DNA from: Chitinophagaceae bacterium
Lineage (GTDB): Bacteria > Bacteroidota > Bacteroidia > Chitinophagales > Chitinophagaceae
Reading direction: 5' to 3'
DNA length: 64,000 bases
NCBI GenBank assembly: GCA_016706055.1
Contig: JADJKL010000003.1
Span: 62,001 to 126,000, forward strand
The notes under the pieces were generated by a model, which was not told the DNA's origin, ran no database searches, and saw only the letters and a list, made by a program, of their open reading frames with translations. The position numbers were made by a program, and so were the translations under genes. Shown one piece after another: positions 40,262 to 49,867 of the stretch; within the stretch, counting starts at the first letter, position 1, and every line of letters starts with the position of its first letter.

Positions 40262-41463
40262 ATGAAAAAAATATGTTTAGGAGTTGTTGGCATAGTTCTG
40301 ACTTTCTTTTCTGCTTATGCTCAAACACCACAAAAAGATTCCTCCACTTACAAAAGCAGAAAGTTGACATTTGAAGAAGCGAACCTCGTATCAAGTTATT
40401 ACAAACAAGATGGTAATAATGCAGCAGTTAACGGCGGTATTGGTTCTCAAAAATTAAACGACATTTCCAATACAATAGATGTAAAGTTTATTAAGTGGGA
40501 CAAAAAGACAGGAAGCACAGTTTTGATCTTGAAGTTGGTTTGGATCATTATACTTCAGCTTCTTCTGATCAGGTAGATTTGAAAGCAAACTCTTCGGCTT
40601 CCCATGCTGATACAAGAATTTTCCCATCTGTTTCCTGGTCTATGGAAAATGAAAAGAATGGTACTACCATCGGAGCAGGCCTCTCTACTTCTACTGAATT
40701 TGATTATCAATCTTTTGGTGGGAATATTAATTTTTCTAAAAAAACAAATAACAGAAACGGTGAGTTTACAGCAAAAGCTCAGGCTTATATTGACAAGGTT
40801 AGTCTGATTTATCCCACTGAACTTAGAAGCGGTGGTGGAGGCGGAGGTGATGATGAACATTATGGAAGCACAGCTAGAAATTCTTTCAGCGGCTCATTAT
40901 CTTATTCGCAAATTATTAATCAGCGTTTGCAGTTAATGTTTATTGCCGATCTGATTTCACAAAAAGGGTTGTTGAGTCTTCCTTTTTACAGAGTTTATTT
41001 TAATGATAATTCTGTTCATAAAGAAAACTTGCCAGATACAAGAATGAAAATCCCATTAGGATTTCGGGCAAATTATTTTATTGGAGACAAAGTAATTCTA
41101 AGATCGTTTTACCGCTATTATCATGACGATTGGGGATTAACCGCACATACCTTAGAATTGGAAACACCGGTTAAAGTGACTCCATTTTTTTCTATCACTC
41201 CGTTTTATAGATACTACAAGCAAACGGCTGTAGACTATTTTGCCCCCTATAAATCGCATACATCCGCCGATCAGTATTATACAAGTAACTATGATTTATC
41301 TGCATTCAATAGCAATTTTTATGGAGCTGGTATCAGGCTTACCCCGCCGAAAGGTGTTTTTGGAATCCAGCGATTAAGCATGCTTGAGTTGCGATACGGA
41401 CATTATACAAGAACAAATGGATTGAAGTCGGATATTGTCTCAATGAACCTGAAGTTTAAATAA
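40262..41463 (+). pseudogene. DUF3570 outer-membrane protein, split by one frameshift
   Basis: Signal peptide (MKKICLGVVGIVLTFFSAYAQ) and N-terminal part at 40262-40576, then the rest in another frame from about 40500 to 41463. Adding one A to the run at 40502-40506 gives KWDKKDRKHSFDLEVGLDHY and a single protein of about 400 residues. Alternating polar and aromatic strands (FRANYFIGDKVILRSFYRYY, LELETPVKVTPFFSITPFYR) and the end in MNLKFK fit an outer-membrane beta-barrel. DUF3570, DUF4266, ApbE and thioredoxin genes recur together in Bacteroidota. Confidence 0.85.
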
Positions 41464-41486
41464 TAGAATAAAAGCTTCTCTAAAAT

Positions 41487-41514
41487 AAAAGCCCTTCACA
41501 TGTGAAGGGCTTTT
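41487..41514. terminator. Perfectly palindromic bidirectional terminator
   Basis: AAAAGCCCTTCACA and TGTGAAGGGCTTTT: a perfect 14-base dyad between the convergent DUF3570 gene and the RRM gene. Confidence 0.92.
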
Positions 41515-41533
41515 AAGATAAAGTCAGATGCTA

Positions 41534-41833
41534 TTACCAACGATTGTTAGAGTTAGAATATGCAGGTCTTGCCCCTCTTTCAGGTCTTTCTTCTCTTGGC
41601 TTTGCAACGCTTACTTTGATAGCACGGCCATCAACAGTAGCACCATCTAACTCAGCAATTGCTTTGTTAGCAGCCTCATCATCACTCATTTCCACAAAAC
41701 CAAAGCCTTTGCTACGGTTAGTGTACTTGTCCATAATAACTTTTGCAGAAGTAACTTCACCATACTCAGCGAAATAGCTTCTAAGGTCTTCGTCCACAAC
41801 GGCGAAGCTCAAATTTGAAACATAAATGTTCAT
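41534..41833 (-). CDS. RRM-type RNA-binding protein
   Basis: 99 residues with one RNA recognition motif: RNP2 NIYVSNLSF at residues 2-10 and RNP1 RSKGFGFVEM at about 41-50, then a short Arg/Glu/Asn tail. Proteins like this bind single-stranded RNA and are often cold-induced. The leader is long: a perfect -7 element TACCTTTG lies on the minus strand at 41970-41963, about 130 bases before the ATG, with no clear -33 element, as in cold-shock-type mRNAs. Confidence 0.93.
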   Translation of the reverse strand: MNIYVSNLSFAVVDEDLRSYFAEYGEVTSAKVIMDKYTNRSKGFGFVEMSDDEAANKAIAELDGATVDGRAIKVSVAKPREERPERGARPAYSNSNNRW

Positions 41834-42032
41834 GTAAAAAAATTAACTTTTAAAAATTCTTGAGATTAACGCAATGGGTAAAGAAGACTAACTATTAGCA
41901 GAAATGCGTAGCAGAAAAAATCGTTCACTTACTAAAATGCTGTTCGCTCAAATTAACAGATGCAAAGGTAATCTATAAAACCCAGATTATTGCTTTTATT
42001 TTAAAACTTGTTTTAGTTGATAACCGGTGGTT

Positions 42033-44414
42033 CTACATTGAACATACTCCTTTGCTCTTCTTTTTACGGATGCCAAAATTATAACGAAGGTTAAGTCCGA
42101 CTCTTCTTGTGTCTGATTGGCGATAACCACTGGCATCAATTGAGCCCTGGTTATAAGTAAAGTTATTCTGGTTGGTAGCGAACATATCACTGATGCTTAT
42201 TGTCGCTACCAATTTGTCTTTTAAAAACTTTCTGTTTACACTCATATTTAATGCACCAAATGTGGTCAATTCATAAAATTGTTGCTGACCTTTTAATCGT
42301 ACAAATCCATTTAAAGTTATTACAGAACGTTTATCAATTTTGAATGTTTGATAAGTAAAGAATGTCCAGGTTCCTTTTTTAAATGAAAAAGGTTTGTTCT
42401 CATACAATCCCTGATAAAAATTATGATTGTACTGAGCTCCGGCTACAAAAAAATACCTGCCACCCGGAGGTATTGCACCAAGCCCACGGAAATACCACTC
42501 TTTATTTTTTCCCAAATTGTCGTAGGTACGAATGTTTTGAATCTGGCTTGTATCAGATGGATATATAACATTTGTAAAAATATCTTTCGTATCATTTACA
42601 CCAATGGCAAGAATTGGCCTTTCATCTACACTGATATTTGCTTCGTAGTTCTGGTTGAACTGTGGCCTAAGAGTGGGATTGCCAGCTTCAGATAAATATT
42701 GATCAACAAATCGGGAAAAAGGATTTAGCTGTTCATAAACGGGTCTTGTAATTGTGCGGCGATAAACTAAATAAGCTCTTAAATCATAACCAGCAATCTT
42801 CATCAGGTTTTTGCTCAGGTATATATATGGAAACAAATCGGTCCGATGAATGTTGAAGGTTGTATCGGAAGGAATTACTTGCTGTCCATTCATATTTGTG
42901 TTTTCCAGTCTTAGTCCGGTTTTAATTACAAAATCTTTACCCAAAGTTTGAGAACCTTGCAGATATCCTGAATTGATGTTTTCATTGTAATTAAATGTAT
43001 TGGTTCTGCTGTTGTCTTTAATTCTTGATCCGTTACTTTCTCGGAAATAGTTTGTTACATTTTTATAAGTATGCGTTGTGGTTTTTATTCCTGATTCGAA
43101 AGTGAATCTATTTTTCATCTTTATTTTTAGATCTGACTTCGCCGAAAAAAATCCTCTTTTATTATCTCCATTTCCATCGCCTGCAAGAGTTGTCGAAAAA
43201 GGTTGATAAAAAGTAGTAGCGTAGGTTTGGTCTGAAGTGTTATGCGATGCATAATAAAAAACCTGGTTGGTCCATTCAGAACCGGCGGAGTCAATCTTTA
43301 ATTTTGATTCAATACCATTGCCAATTACTAAGTTGGTTCCTTCATTTCTTACCGTGTTAAGGTTTTCAGAGATGGTTTGTGAAGTACTTATCTTTTGAAT
43401 CAAACTTTGGTTCTCCGTTCTGTTATCGTTTGTATTTATGTTTACATTTCCTGAAAAGTCAAGCTCCCATTTTTTACCTAATGAATAGTTGAGACCGTAT
43501 CCTACATAGTACGTATTAGCAGGATATTTTGTGAACGCATCTTGGCTAATAATTGAATCAGGTGCAAAAATTCTGTCAGTCACAATTTTTTCAAAACTAT
43601 TTCTTCTGCTGTAATTCAGATTTATGTAAGAGCTTTTCTTTCCATCATTATTGCTAAGGTTAAATCCAATAAACTGGTTTCCATAAACACCTTGCTGCAT
43701 ACCGCCATTTACACTTCCGGTTAATCCGATTTTTACTCCTTTTTTTAAAACCACATTTACAATGCCACCGCTACCAGAAGCATCGTATTTTGCCGAAGGG
43801 GTTTTTATTATTTCAATTTTGGATATAGAATTTGGCGGCAGACTTTTTAGCATGGTAGCTACATCGGCAGCACTCATTTTCATATCACGGCCATTAATTT
43901 GCACCGATGCAGGAGTCATACTACTGATGTAAATATTTCCATCCTGATCTACAAATAAGCCCGGTGTTTTTTCAATCACTTCATAACCACTTGTAGATGC
44001 TTCTACCAGATTTTCAGGATCAACGATTAGCTTATCGTCTTCCATTTTCATTAAAGGCTTTTTGGAAGTAACAACTGCTGCTTCGAGAGTTTTTCCAGCT
44101 TCCTCAGCAACGAAACTAAAAATATTTTGTTCTCCAGAAACAGTTATTCCTTTATCTATTAATAAGTAATTAACAGAACTGATATTTACATTGTATTGAT
44201 TGTTTGATCGCAGAACAAATTGTGCTATACCGCTACTATCAGTCAGTTTAGTAAATGTTCTTACACTATCCAACCGGTTGAATAATGTAACTGTGGCAAA
44301 CAATACAGGCTCTTTTTTACTTGTCAGAATTTTAATAGTTACATTAATTTCCTGCGCCTTTACAAGTGTAGAGAAAAATAAAAAAAAGCTAAAGAGACTT
44401 ATATATTTAAGCAT
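42033..44414 (-). CDS. Outer-membrane beta-barrel protein with TonB-receptor plug (OMP family 3 type)
   Basis: About 793 residues from ATG 44414, which begins a clean signal peptide (MLKYISLFSFFLFFSTLVKAQ); an earlier ATG at 44459 is less likely. Next come a carboxypeptidase-like beta-sandwich (about 25-110), a plug domain (GYEVIEKTPGLFVDQDGNIYI, ASVQINGRDMKM, KIEIIKTPSAKYDASGSGGIVNVVLKK) and a barrel ending LGLNLRYNFGIRKKKSKG. The substrate is unknown. Family members often sit in the outer membrane without a SusD partner, as here. Confidence 0.9.
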   Translation of the reverse strand: MLKYISLFSFFLFFSTLVKAQEINVTIKILTSKKEPVLFATVTLFNRLDSVRTFTKLTDSSGIAQFVLRSNNQYNVNISSVNYLLIDKGITVSGEQNIFSFVAEEAGKTLEAAVVTSKKPLMKMEDDKLIVDPENLVEASTSGYEVIEKTPGLFVDQDGNIYISSMTPASVQINGRDMKMSAADVATMLKSLPPNSISKIEIIKTPSAKYDASGSGGIVNVVLKKGVKIGLTGSVNGGMQQGVYGNQFIGFNLSNNDGKKSSYINLNYSRRNSFEKIVTDRIFAPDSIISQDAFTKYPANTYYVGYGLNYSLGKKWELDFSGNVNINTNDNRTENQSLIQKISTSQTISENLNTVRNEGTNLVIGNGIESKLKIDSAGSEWTNQVFYYASHNTSDQTYATTFYQPFSTTLAGDGNGDNKRGFFSAKSDLKIKMKNRFTFESGIKTTTHTYKNVTNYFRESNGSRIKDNSRTNTFNYNENINSGYLQGSQTLGKDFVIKTGLRLENTNMNGQQVIPSDTTFNIHRTDLFPYIYLSKNLMKIAGYDLRAYLVYRRTITRPVYEQLNPFSRFVDQYLSEAGNPTLRPQFNQNYEANISVDERPILAIGVNDTKDIFTNVIYPSDTSQIQNIRTYDNLGKNKEWYFRGLGAIPPGGRYFFVAGAQYNHNFYQGLYENKPFSFKKGTWTFFTYQTFKIDKRSVITLNGFVRLKGQQQFYELTTFGALNMSVNRKFLKDKLVATISISDMFATNQNNFTYNQGSIDASGYRQSDTRRVGLNLRYNFGIRKKKSKGVCSM

Positions 44415-44544
44415 TGATCCTGAGGATTTAAAAGCAAAAATGTAGAAAGGATTCCACATTTTCTAAAGTATGCTGCAAAAGTATCTATTCCGCCAATCAA
44501 ATAATATTGGCTTGATAATTGAAATCATAAGGAAAATATAAATT

Positions 44545-44988
44545 ATGAAAAAGGTTAAGACAATTTTAGGTGTATCATTAATTATGGGGATTGGCTTTGC
44601 ATGTTCTGATTCTGATTCAGGCGAAAAGTATATCGACCTTGAAACAGGTAAATCAATAGAAATGGTAAAAGATGAAAGCACTGGATTGATGGTGAGAACT
44701 TCCGATAAGCAACCAGTATATATTTATGTGGATACAAAAAATAAGGATACCATTTTTGGTGCTACCGGAAAAGTAATTAATGGTCATGTGATAAAGATTT
44801 CAGAAAATAAGTATGTATTTGATGGTGATGAAAAGCTTAAAATAGATGATGATGGGTCATTAAAATACAAAGACGGGGATTACAAAGTGAAAATGGATGA
44901 CGATGGTGACATGAAAGTTAAAAATGGTGATACCAAGGTTAAAACAGATGGAGAAACAGGCGAAACGAAAGTAAAAAATGATGATTAA
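44545..44988 (+). CDS. Lipoprotein with Asp-Gly/Lys repeats
   Basis: 147 residues. Lipobox at GIGFACSD, then a beta-strand region (YIDLETGKSIEMVKD, QPVYIYVDTKNKDTIFGATG), and from about residue 90 a run of 10-12-residue units such as LKIDDDGSLKYKDGDYKVK and MDDDGDMKVKNGDTKVK. The alternating acidic and Lys pattern suggests a regular beta structure, perhaps cation-binding. It is divergent from the outer-membrane barrel gene. Confidence 0.75.
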   Translation: MKKVKTILGVSLIMGIGFACSDSDSGEKYIDLETGKSIEMVKDESTGLMVRTSDKQPVYIYVDTKNKDTIFGATGKVINGHVIKISENKYVFDGDEKLKIDDDGSLKYKDGDYKVKMDDDGDMKVKNGDTKVKTDGETGETKVKNDD

Positions 44989-45013
44989 TCAGCTATAAGT
45001 CCGTTAGAACTAA

Positions 45014-45050
45014 AAGAAATAAGCCGATTTCTAACGGCTTATTTCTTTTT
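45014..45050. terminator. Bidirectional terminator
   Basis: AAGAAATAAGCCG and CGGCTTATTTCTT, 13 pairs around an eight-base loop, then T8. It overlaps the end of the convergent permease-type gene. Confidence 0.88.
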
Positions 45051-45476
45051 TTTATCATGCAGTGTTTTTGCTTCATCAATAGAGTGAGTCTTATGTATGT
45101 CTTTATCTTTTTTCGCCATCATAGCCAGCTTTATATAAAATTTCTTAAGCACTTCTAATTCTTCACTTGATATATCTTCCACATCAATTAGCCTGTTACT
45201 GGCAGTAGATGTGGCAGCAATTAATTCATTTAATTTTAATTGCAAGGCTATAGTGTCTTTGTTTTGCGATTGTTGAATAACAAATACCATCAGGAATGTT
45301 ATTATGGTAGTACCTGTATTTATTACCAATTGCCAGGTATCGGAAAATTTAAAAACAGGGCCGGTAATTCCCCAGACAATAACAATAAACATGGCCATCA
45401 AAAATGAAATAGGTTTGCCTGTTATTTTAGTAACCTTGGCAGAGAATTTTTCAAAAGCGGATGTTATTTTTTTCAT
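45039..45476 (-). CDS. Low-affinity iron permease family protein
   Basis: 145 residues with two membrane helices (PISFLMAMFIVIVWGITGPVF and LVINTGTTIITFLMVFVIQQ). It has the family patterns FSAKVTKITGKPISF and IQQSQNKDTIALQLKLNELI, then a charged helical tail with Lys at the end. The family was named from yeast Fet4; an iron role in bacteria is unproven. It lies head to head with the DUF1905 gene (53 bases). Confidence 0.87.
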   Translation of the reverse strand: MKKITSAFEKFSAKVTKITGKPISFLMAMFIVIVWGITGPVFKFSDTWQLVINTGTTIITFLMVFVIQQSQNKDTIALQLKLNELIAATSTASNRLIDVEDISSEELEVLKKFYIKLAMMAKKDKDIHKTHSIDEAKTLHDKKKK

Positions 45477-45529
45477 ATCTGGATTAAGAAGTATTTTTAA
45501 AGCCTTCTTGTTATAAAATTAATTTTTTT

Positions 45530-46039
45530 ATGGGAAGTATAACAAAATTTACTGCCACAATCCATCGGTTTGAAGCTAAAGGAGAAAAAACCGGCTGGAC
45601 TTATATTGAAATACCTGCAGATATTGCTCAGCAATTAAAACCGGGCAATAAAAAATCATTTCGGGTAAAAGGTAAATTGGATGATTTTAAAATTGATGGG
45701 ATTGCTTTGATTCCAATGGGTAGCGGAATTTTTATAATGGCGTTGAATGCCGATTTACGAAAAGAAATTGGTAAACGAAAAGGTGCAATACTCAAAGTGC
45801 AATTATCAGTAGACGAAAAGGATTTTGTTTTTAATAAAGATTTTATGGATTGCCTGGCAGACGAGCCAAAAGGGAAATTGTTTTTCAAAAGCTTAACCGG
45901 TTCTCATCAAAAATATTTCAGCAAATGGATTGATAGTGCTAAGACAGAGCCTACTAAAGTAAAACGGATTACTATGGCCGTAAATGCACTGGCAAAGAAA
46001 ATGGGTTATCCTGAAATGATCAGAGCCTCAAAAAAATAA
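45530..46039 (+). CDS. DUF1905 / YdeI (OmdA) family protein
   Basis: 169 residues. The N-terminal half (FTATIHRFEAKGEKTGWTYIEIP, KKSFRVKGKLDDFKIDGIALIPMGSG) is DUF1905. The C-terminal half (DCLADEPKGKLFFKSLTGSHQKYFSKWIDSA, KVKRITMAVNALAKK) is the bacteriocin-resistance/OmdA helical domain. It is cytoplasmic with no export signal. Function is poorly known; some relatives are linked to bacteriocin protection. Confidence 0.88.
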   Translation: MGSITKFTATIHRFEAKGEKTGWTYIEIPADIAQQLKPGNKKSFRVKGKLDDFKIDGIALIPMGSGIFIMALNADLRKEIGKRKGAILKVQLSVDEKDFVFNKDFMDCLADEPKGKLFFKSLTGSHQKYFSKWIDSAKTEPTKVKRITMAVNALAKKMGYPEMIRASKK

Positions 46040-46045
46040 TTTCTC

Positions 46046-47218
46046 TTACTTAAAAGGATTCGAATATTTCACTTCTGTTGTTACAGACACATCCGTTAGT
46101 GTTTTAAGAAATGCTACTAATGCTGCTTTATCTTGTGGTGTAAGATTTAATAGTCGTGGCTGACCACCTGGCAGTCTTAATTGAGGAGAAAGGTTTGGAT
46201 GATCCCTTACACCTGTGCTATAATGTTCCACCACTTGTTCCAATGTTGCAAACCGGCCATCATGCATATAAGGCGCAGTAAGTTCTACATTTCGTAACGA
46301 ACCTACTTTAAATGTTCCATCAAGGTTTGTATTGTTTGCAACAAGTCCGAAGCCTCTGTCGGTAGTTGTTAAGTCCAAGCCGTTATTTTTTTCTTGCGGT
46401 GCTGTAAAAGTTTCAGAACCATGACATGCGGCACATGCATTTTGTGGCGATAGAAAAATTTCTTTTCCTCTGTTTTCTGCAACGGTAAAGTTTGGAAAGA
46501 CAGCATTAGCTGGCGGAGCAGGGTTTACAGGAAAAGTTGCTCTGCCTGCATCGTATTTTGATTGAAAGGAAACTATTGATCTTACAAACTGTGAAAGAGC
46601 CAATGAAATACGATTACTGTTTATAGTCGCATCTCCAAATGCTTTTGTAAAAAGGGAAGAGTAATAAGGCAGGCTTCTTAGTTTAGTTTCCAGTTGGGGT
46701 AATGTCATTCCCATTTCTACAGCATCTTGAATAGGAGTTAGTACCTGCTCTTCCAATGTTGCAGCTCGTTGATCCCAGAAAAAACGTCCATTGGGATAAT
46801 ATTTTACGTTAGTTAAAGGCATTGAGTGCCTTCCTGTAAGACCACCATTAAAGCCTTTGCTTTTTAGCTCAGTATCTGAAAATGCATTGGCTTGTTTATG
46901 ACAGGATGCGCAGGAGGTAGAATTATTAATAGAAAGATTTTTATCGTAGAAAAGTACTCTGCCAAGTGTAGCTCCGTTATCCGTTATTTGATTATTGATC
47001 GGTGTATTGATTTGTGCCTGAATTGGAGGTGCTGTTATATAAGCTGGTAAGGTTGGGTTAGCATAATTAAATGGTAAGGCAGGCAGGTTTAAAACCAAAC
47101 TTACTGGATCAACAGGTGGTGCAGTGGCTCCTGAATCAGAATTCTTGGTACAAGCTATGAAAAAGAGAAGAGAAAGAATAATGGCGGTAGTAGTTGTTTT
47201 CGGTCTGGTGGCAAACAT
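46046..47218 (-). CDS. Di-haem cytochrome c peroxidase family protein
   Basis: 390 residues. Signal or lipoprotein N-terminus (LSLLFFIACTK), haem motif one CASCH at about residue 105 and motif two CAACH at about 266; GRHSMPLTNVKYY and KVGSLRNVELTAPYMHDGRFATLEQVVEHYS are typical of the MauG/CcpA group, with the distal Met/His region. It reduces peroxide or does related periplasmic oxidation using c-type haems. The stop lies 7 bases from the DUF1905 stop, convergent. Confidence 0.93.
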   Translation of the reverse strand: MFATRPKTTTTAIILSLLFFIACTKNSDSGATAPPVDPVSLVLNLPALPFNYANPTLPAYITAPPIQAQINTPINNQITDNGATLGRVLFYDKNLSINNSTSCASCHKQANAFSDTELKSKGFNGGLTGRHSMPLTNVKYYPNGRFFWDQRAATLEEQVLTPIQDAVEMGMTLPQLETKLRSLPYYSSLFTKAFGDATINSNRISLALSQFVRSIVSFQSKYDAGRATFPVNPAPPANAVFPNFTVAENRGKEIFLSPQNACAACHGSETFTAPQEKNNGLDLTTTDRGFGLVANNTNLDGTFKVGSLRNVELTAPYMHDGRFATLEQVVEHYSTGVRDHPNLSPQLRLPGGQPRLLNLTPQDKAALVAFLKTLTDVSVTTEVKYSNPFK

Positions 47219-47358
47219 AAATATGCTTTTGGTGGGGCTTATGACAGATTGTTCAAATTAAAGTTTAAAATACCAATAATTTTTCCAATTTCATAGATTG
47301 GGAAACCTTATGATACATATAATGACTCTTATCTGCCTTTAATTCATTTATTTGCAGT

Positions 47359-48732
47359 ATGATTTCCTCTATAAAAGATTTCAAAAACCCATTTTTTATT
47401 GGAATAGCCGGTGTAGGGATGAGTGCAATAGCTCAATACCTAAAAGGAATTGGAATGGAAGTTTCTGGCAGCGATCGCTTTTTTGCACCAGACGAGTATA
47501 ATGAAACAAAAGAAAAGCTCGAAGCAGAAGGCATACATTGTTTTTTACAAAATGGAGAGGGTATTACTGAACAAACTGATCTTATCGTTGCTTCTACTGC
47601 TATTGAAGATACAGTGATGGAAATTCAAAAGGCGAAGCAATTAGGTATTCCAATTATCAGACGATCCGAATTGCTGGCAATGATTGCTCTTAGCAAAAAA
47701 ACAATTGCAGTTGGAGGAACTAGTGGTAAAAGCACTACCAGTGCTATGCTTTTTGATATATTGGAATATGCCGGACTAGATCCAAGTATTATAAGCGGTG
47801 CTGGATTGACAAATTTGATAAAGAAAGGAAAAATTGGAAATGCAAAAGTGGGAAAAGGCGACTGGCTTGTAATTGAAGCAGATGAAAGCGATGGCTCAAT
47901 TGTACAATACAAACCGGAAATAGGGTTGCTATTAAACATAGATAAAGACCATCAGGAGATTGATGAATTGATGAGAGTGTTTGGCGAGTTTAAAAATAAT
48001 AGTAAAAAGTTTATAGTCAATCAATCACACCCTTTGGCGAGAAGTTTATCTCAAAACAAAGCACAAGATTTTTCTACCGATGAACAGGAAGCAGGTTATA
48101 TAGCCAAAGCCTTTAAACAATCAGGCTTCAATATTCAATATTTGATTAATAATACACAATTCTCAATACAAACCGCAGGTAAGCACAATATGGAAAATGC
48201 ATTGGCAGCAACAGCCGTTGCTAATTCCATTGGTGTTGATTTAGAAACCTGTGCTGCTGGTTTAAAAGGTTATGAAGGAATCTATCGCCGCTTTCAAGTG
48301 TATGGCCAAAAGAATGGAGTTTGGTTAATTGATGACTATGCACATAATCCGGTAAAATGTGCAGCAGCTATACAGGGCTGTCATCCAGTTGCCAAGAAAG
48401 TAATAGCCTGGTTTCAACCACACGGTTACAAGCCGACAAAATTTCTGCGAAAAGAATTTGTGGAAGAAATAGCCAACTCATTGCGACAAGATGATGAAAT
48501 ATGGATGAGTGAAATTTTTTATGTAGGTGGCACAGCCGTAAAAGATATTTCTGCAAATGATCTGATCAATGATTTAAAGGCACTGGATAAGAATGCTTTT
48601 TTTGTAGAAGATAGAAATGATTTTGTTGCATCTGCCCGGCCGCATTTTACAGATGATTGCACCATTTTATTAATGGCAGCAAGAGATCCATCGCTGGAGC
48701 AATTTGCAAAAGAAACTTGGGAAAAATTATAG
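47359..48732 (+). CDS. Mur ligase family protein (MurC/Mpl-like)
   Basis: 457 residues. N-terminal Rossmann part (FFIGIAGVGMSAIAQYLKGIGMEVSGSD), ATP loop VGGTSGKSTTSAM (GTSGKST in place of the GTHGKT common in MurC), central domain VIEADESDGSIVQYKPEIGLLLNI and C-terminal RRFQVYGQKNGVWLIDDYAHNPVK. These enzymes join amino acids or peptides to UDP-MurNAc. Whether it is the biosynthetic MurC or a recycling ligase (Mpl) is uncertain; it does not lie in a dcw cluster. Confidence 0.85.
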   Translation: MISSIKDFKNPFFIGIAGVGMSAIAQYLKGIGMEVSGSDRFFAPDEYNETKEKLEAEGIHCFLQNGEGITEQTDLIVASTAIEDTVMEIQKAKQLGIPIIRRSELLAMIALSKKTIAVGGTSGKSTTSAMLFDILEYAGLDPSIISGAGLTNLIKKGKIGNAKVGKGDWLVIEADESDGSIVQYKPEIGLLLNIDKDHQEIDELMRVFGEFKNNSKKFIVNQSHPLARSLSQNKAQDFSTDEQEAGYIAKAFKQSGFNIQYLINNTQFSIQTAGKHNMENALAATAVANSIGVDLETCAAGLKGYEGIYRRFQVYGQKNGVWLIDDYAHNPVKCAAAIQGCHPVAKKVIAWFQPHGYKPTKFLRKEFVEEIANSLRQDDEIWMSEIFYVGGTAVKDISANDLINDLKALDKNAFFVEDRNDFVASARPHFTDDCTILLMAARDPSLEQFAKETWEKL

Positions 48733-48735
48733 CAA

Positions 48736-49208
48736 CTAAGCTGGAACCAACTCTGTCATTTTTTCTTTCATTGCTGGTAAAAACATATACCAGCAAACAG
48801 CCATCAATAAACCCGGATGTGAAATATCAGAAAGTTTTTTATCTTTTTTAAATTCATCAGCCCCATTACAAGTTACAATGGGATTTTCCTTATTGTCTTT
48901 ATAAATATTCAATTTACCACCAGGCTCGTTATCATTTGAATAATAGAATCGTTCATCATTCATACTGATATACGTTTCATTGTTTTCATGGCCTAACTCT
49001 CCGATTCGGGTTCCATATTCGCAAAGAAGAACTGTTTTGTTGCGTAAAAATCCTTCCTTTCTAATAAAGAATACTCTTTTTGCTTATTACATTCTACTCT
49101 TGCTGAGTTTGAAAAAGGATGGACTGTAAGTGTAAGAAGGTGTTTATCTTTTTTGTAAAGGTGATACACTTGGTCTTCTGTGGTTGATAAAACTGATTCC
49201 CATCGCAT
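48736..49208 (-). pseudogene. Hypothetical protein, split by one frameshift
   Basis: Two minus-strand pieces, 49208-48993 (MRWESVLSTTEDQVYHLYKK to FFFANMEPESES) and the following frame (TRIGELGHENNETYISMNDERFYYSN to the stop at 48736). They join as one protein of about 157 residues if one base is missing near 49009-49021. No domain is recognised. It resembles small cytoplasmic Bacteroidota proteins with two beta-rich halves. The C-terminal segment PGLLMAVCWYMFLPAMKEKM is hydrophobic. Confidence 0.6.
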
Positions 49209-49378
49209 GGCTTAAAGTTTAGTGGTTATAACGAGGCTCAAATTACAATCAATACTGCTGGTAATATGGGGTTAACCTAAAATTAATATTAACTTCATAT
49301 TGGAAGGAGTGGAGTGAATAATCTGTGGAAAATAGCGCAGAAATCCACAGTTTTGTATCAAAATCATTAATAAAGTAT

Positions 49379-49864
49379 ATGAATACAGGAAAAAGCAGAG
49401 ATGAAAAATTTCTCGAAAGAGCAATTGAACTTTCTAAAAAAGGAATGGAAGGTGGAAAAGGCGGCCCGTTTGGATGTATTGTTGTAAAAGGAGATGAAAT
49501 TATTGGAGAGGGAAGTAATGAAGTTACTTCATCAAATGATCCAACAGCACATGCTGAAGTGGTGGCAATTCGAAATGCCTGTGAGAAATTAGGAACATAT
49601 CAATTAACGGATTGCGAAATATATACAAGTTGCGAACCTTGCCCGATGTGCTTAGGTGCTATTTACTGGTCAAGACCAAAAAGAGTGGTGTATGCCAATA
49701 CAAAAGAAGAAGCTGCTGCAATCGACTTTGACGATGAATATATTTATAAAGAAATTTATGCTAAGATGAGTGACCGGAATATTCCTTTTATTCATTGTCC
49801 GCATCCAAAAGCCTTAGAGGTTTTTGAAGCCTGGAAAAACTGGGAAGGGAAAGTGAAATATTAA
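49379..49864 (+). CDS. Nucleoside deaminase, guanine-deaminase-like
   Basis: 161 residues from ATG 49379 (MNTGKSRDEKFLERAIELSKKG); a GTG at 49325 adds 18 unlikely codons. Zinc motifs: HAEVVAIR (His ligand, catalytic Glu) and SCEPCPMCLGAIYW (two Cys ligands). The tail (DEYIYKEIYAKMSDRNIPFIH) and length match the GuaD-type guanine deaminase of the cytidine-deaminase fold rather than TadA. It would convert guanine to xanthine for purine recycling. Confidence 0.88.
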   Translation: MNTGKSRDEKFLERAIELSKKGMEGGKGGPFGCIVVKGDEIIGEGSNEVTSSNDPTAHAEVVAIRNACEKLGTYQLTDCEIYTSCEPCPMCLGAIYWSRPKRVVYANTKEEAAAIDFDDEYIYKEIYAKMSDRNIPFIHCPHPKALEVFEAWKNWEGKVKY

Positions 49865-49867
49865 AGC

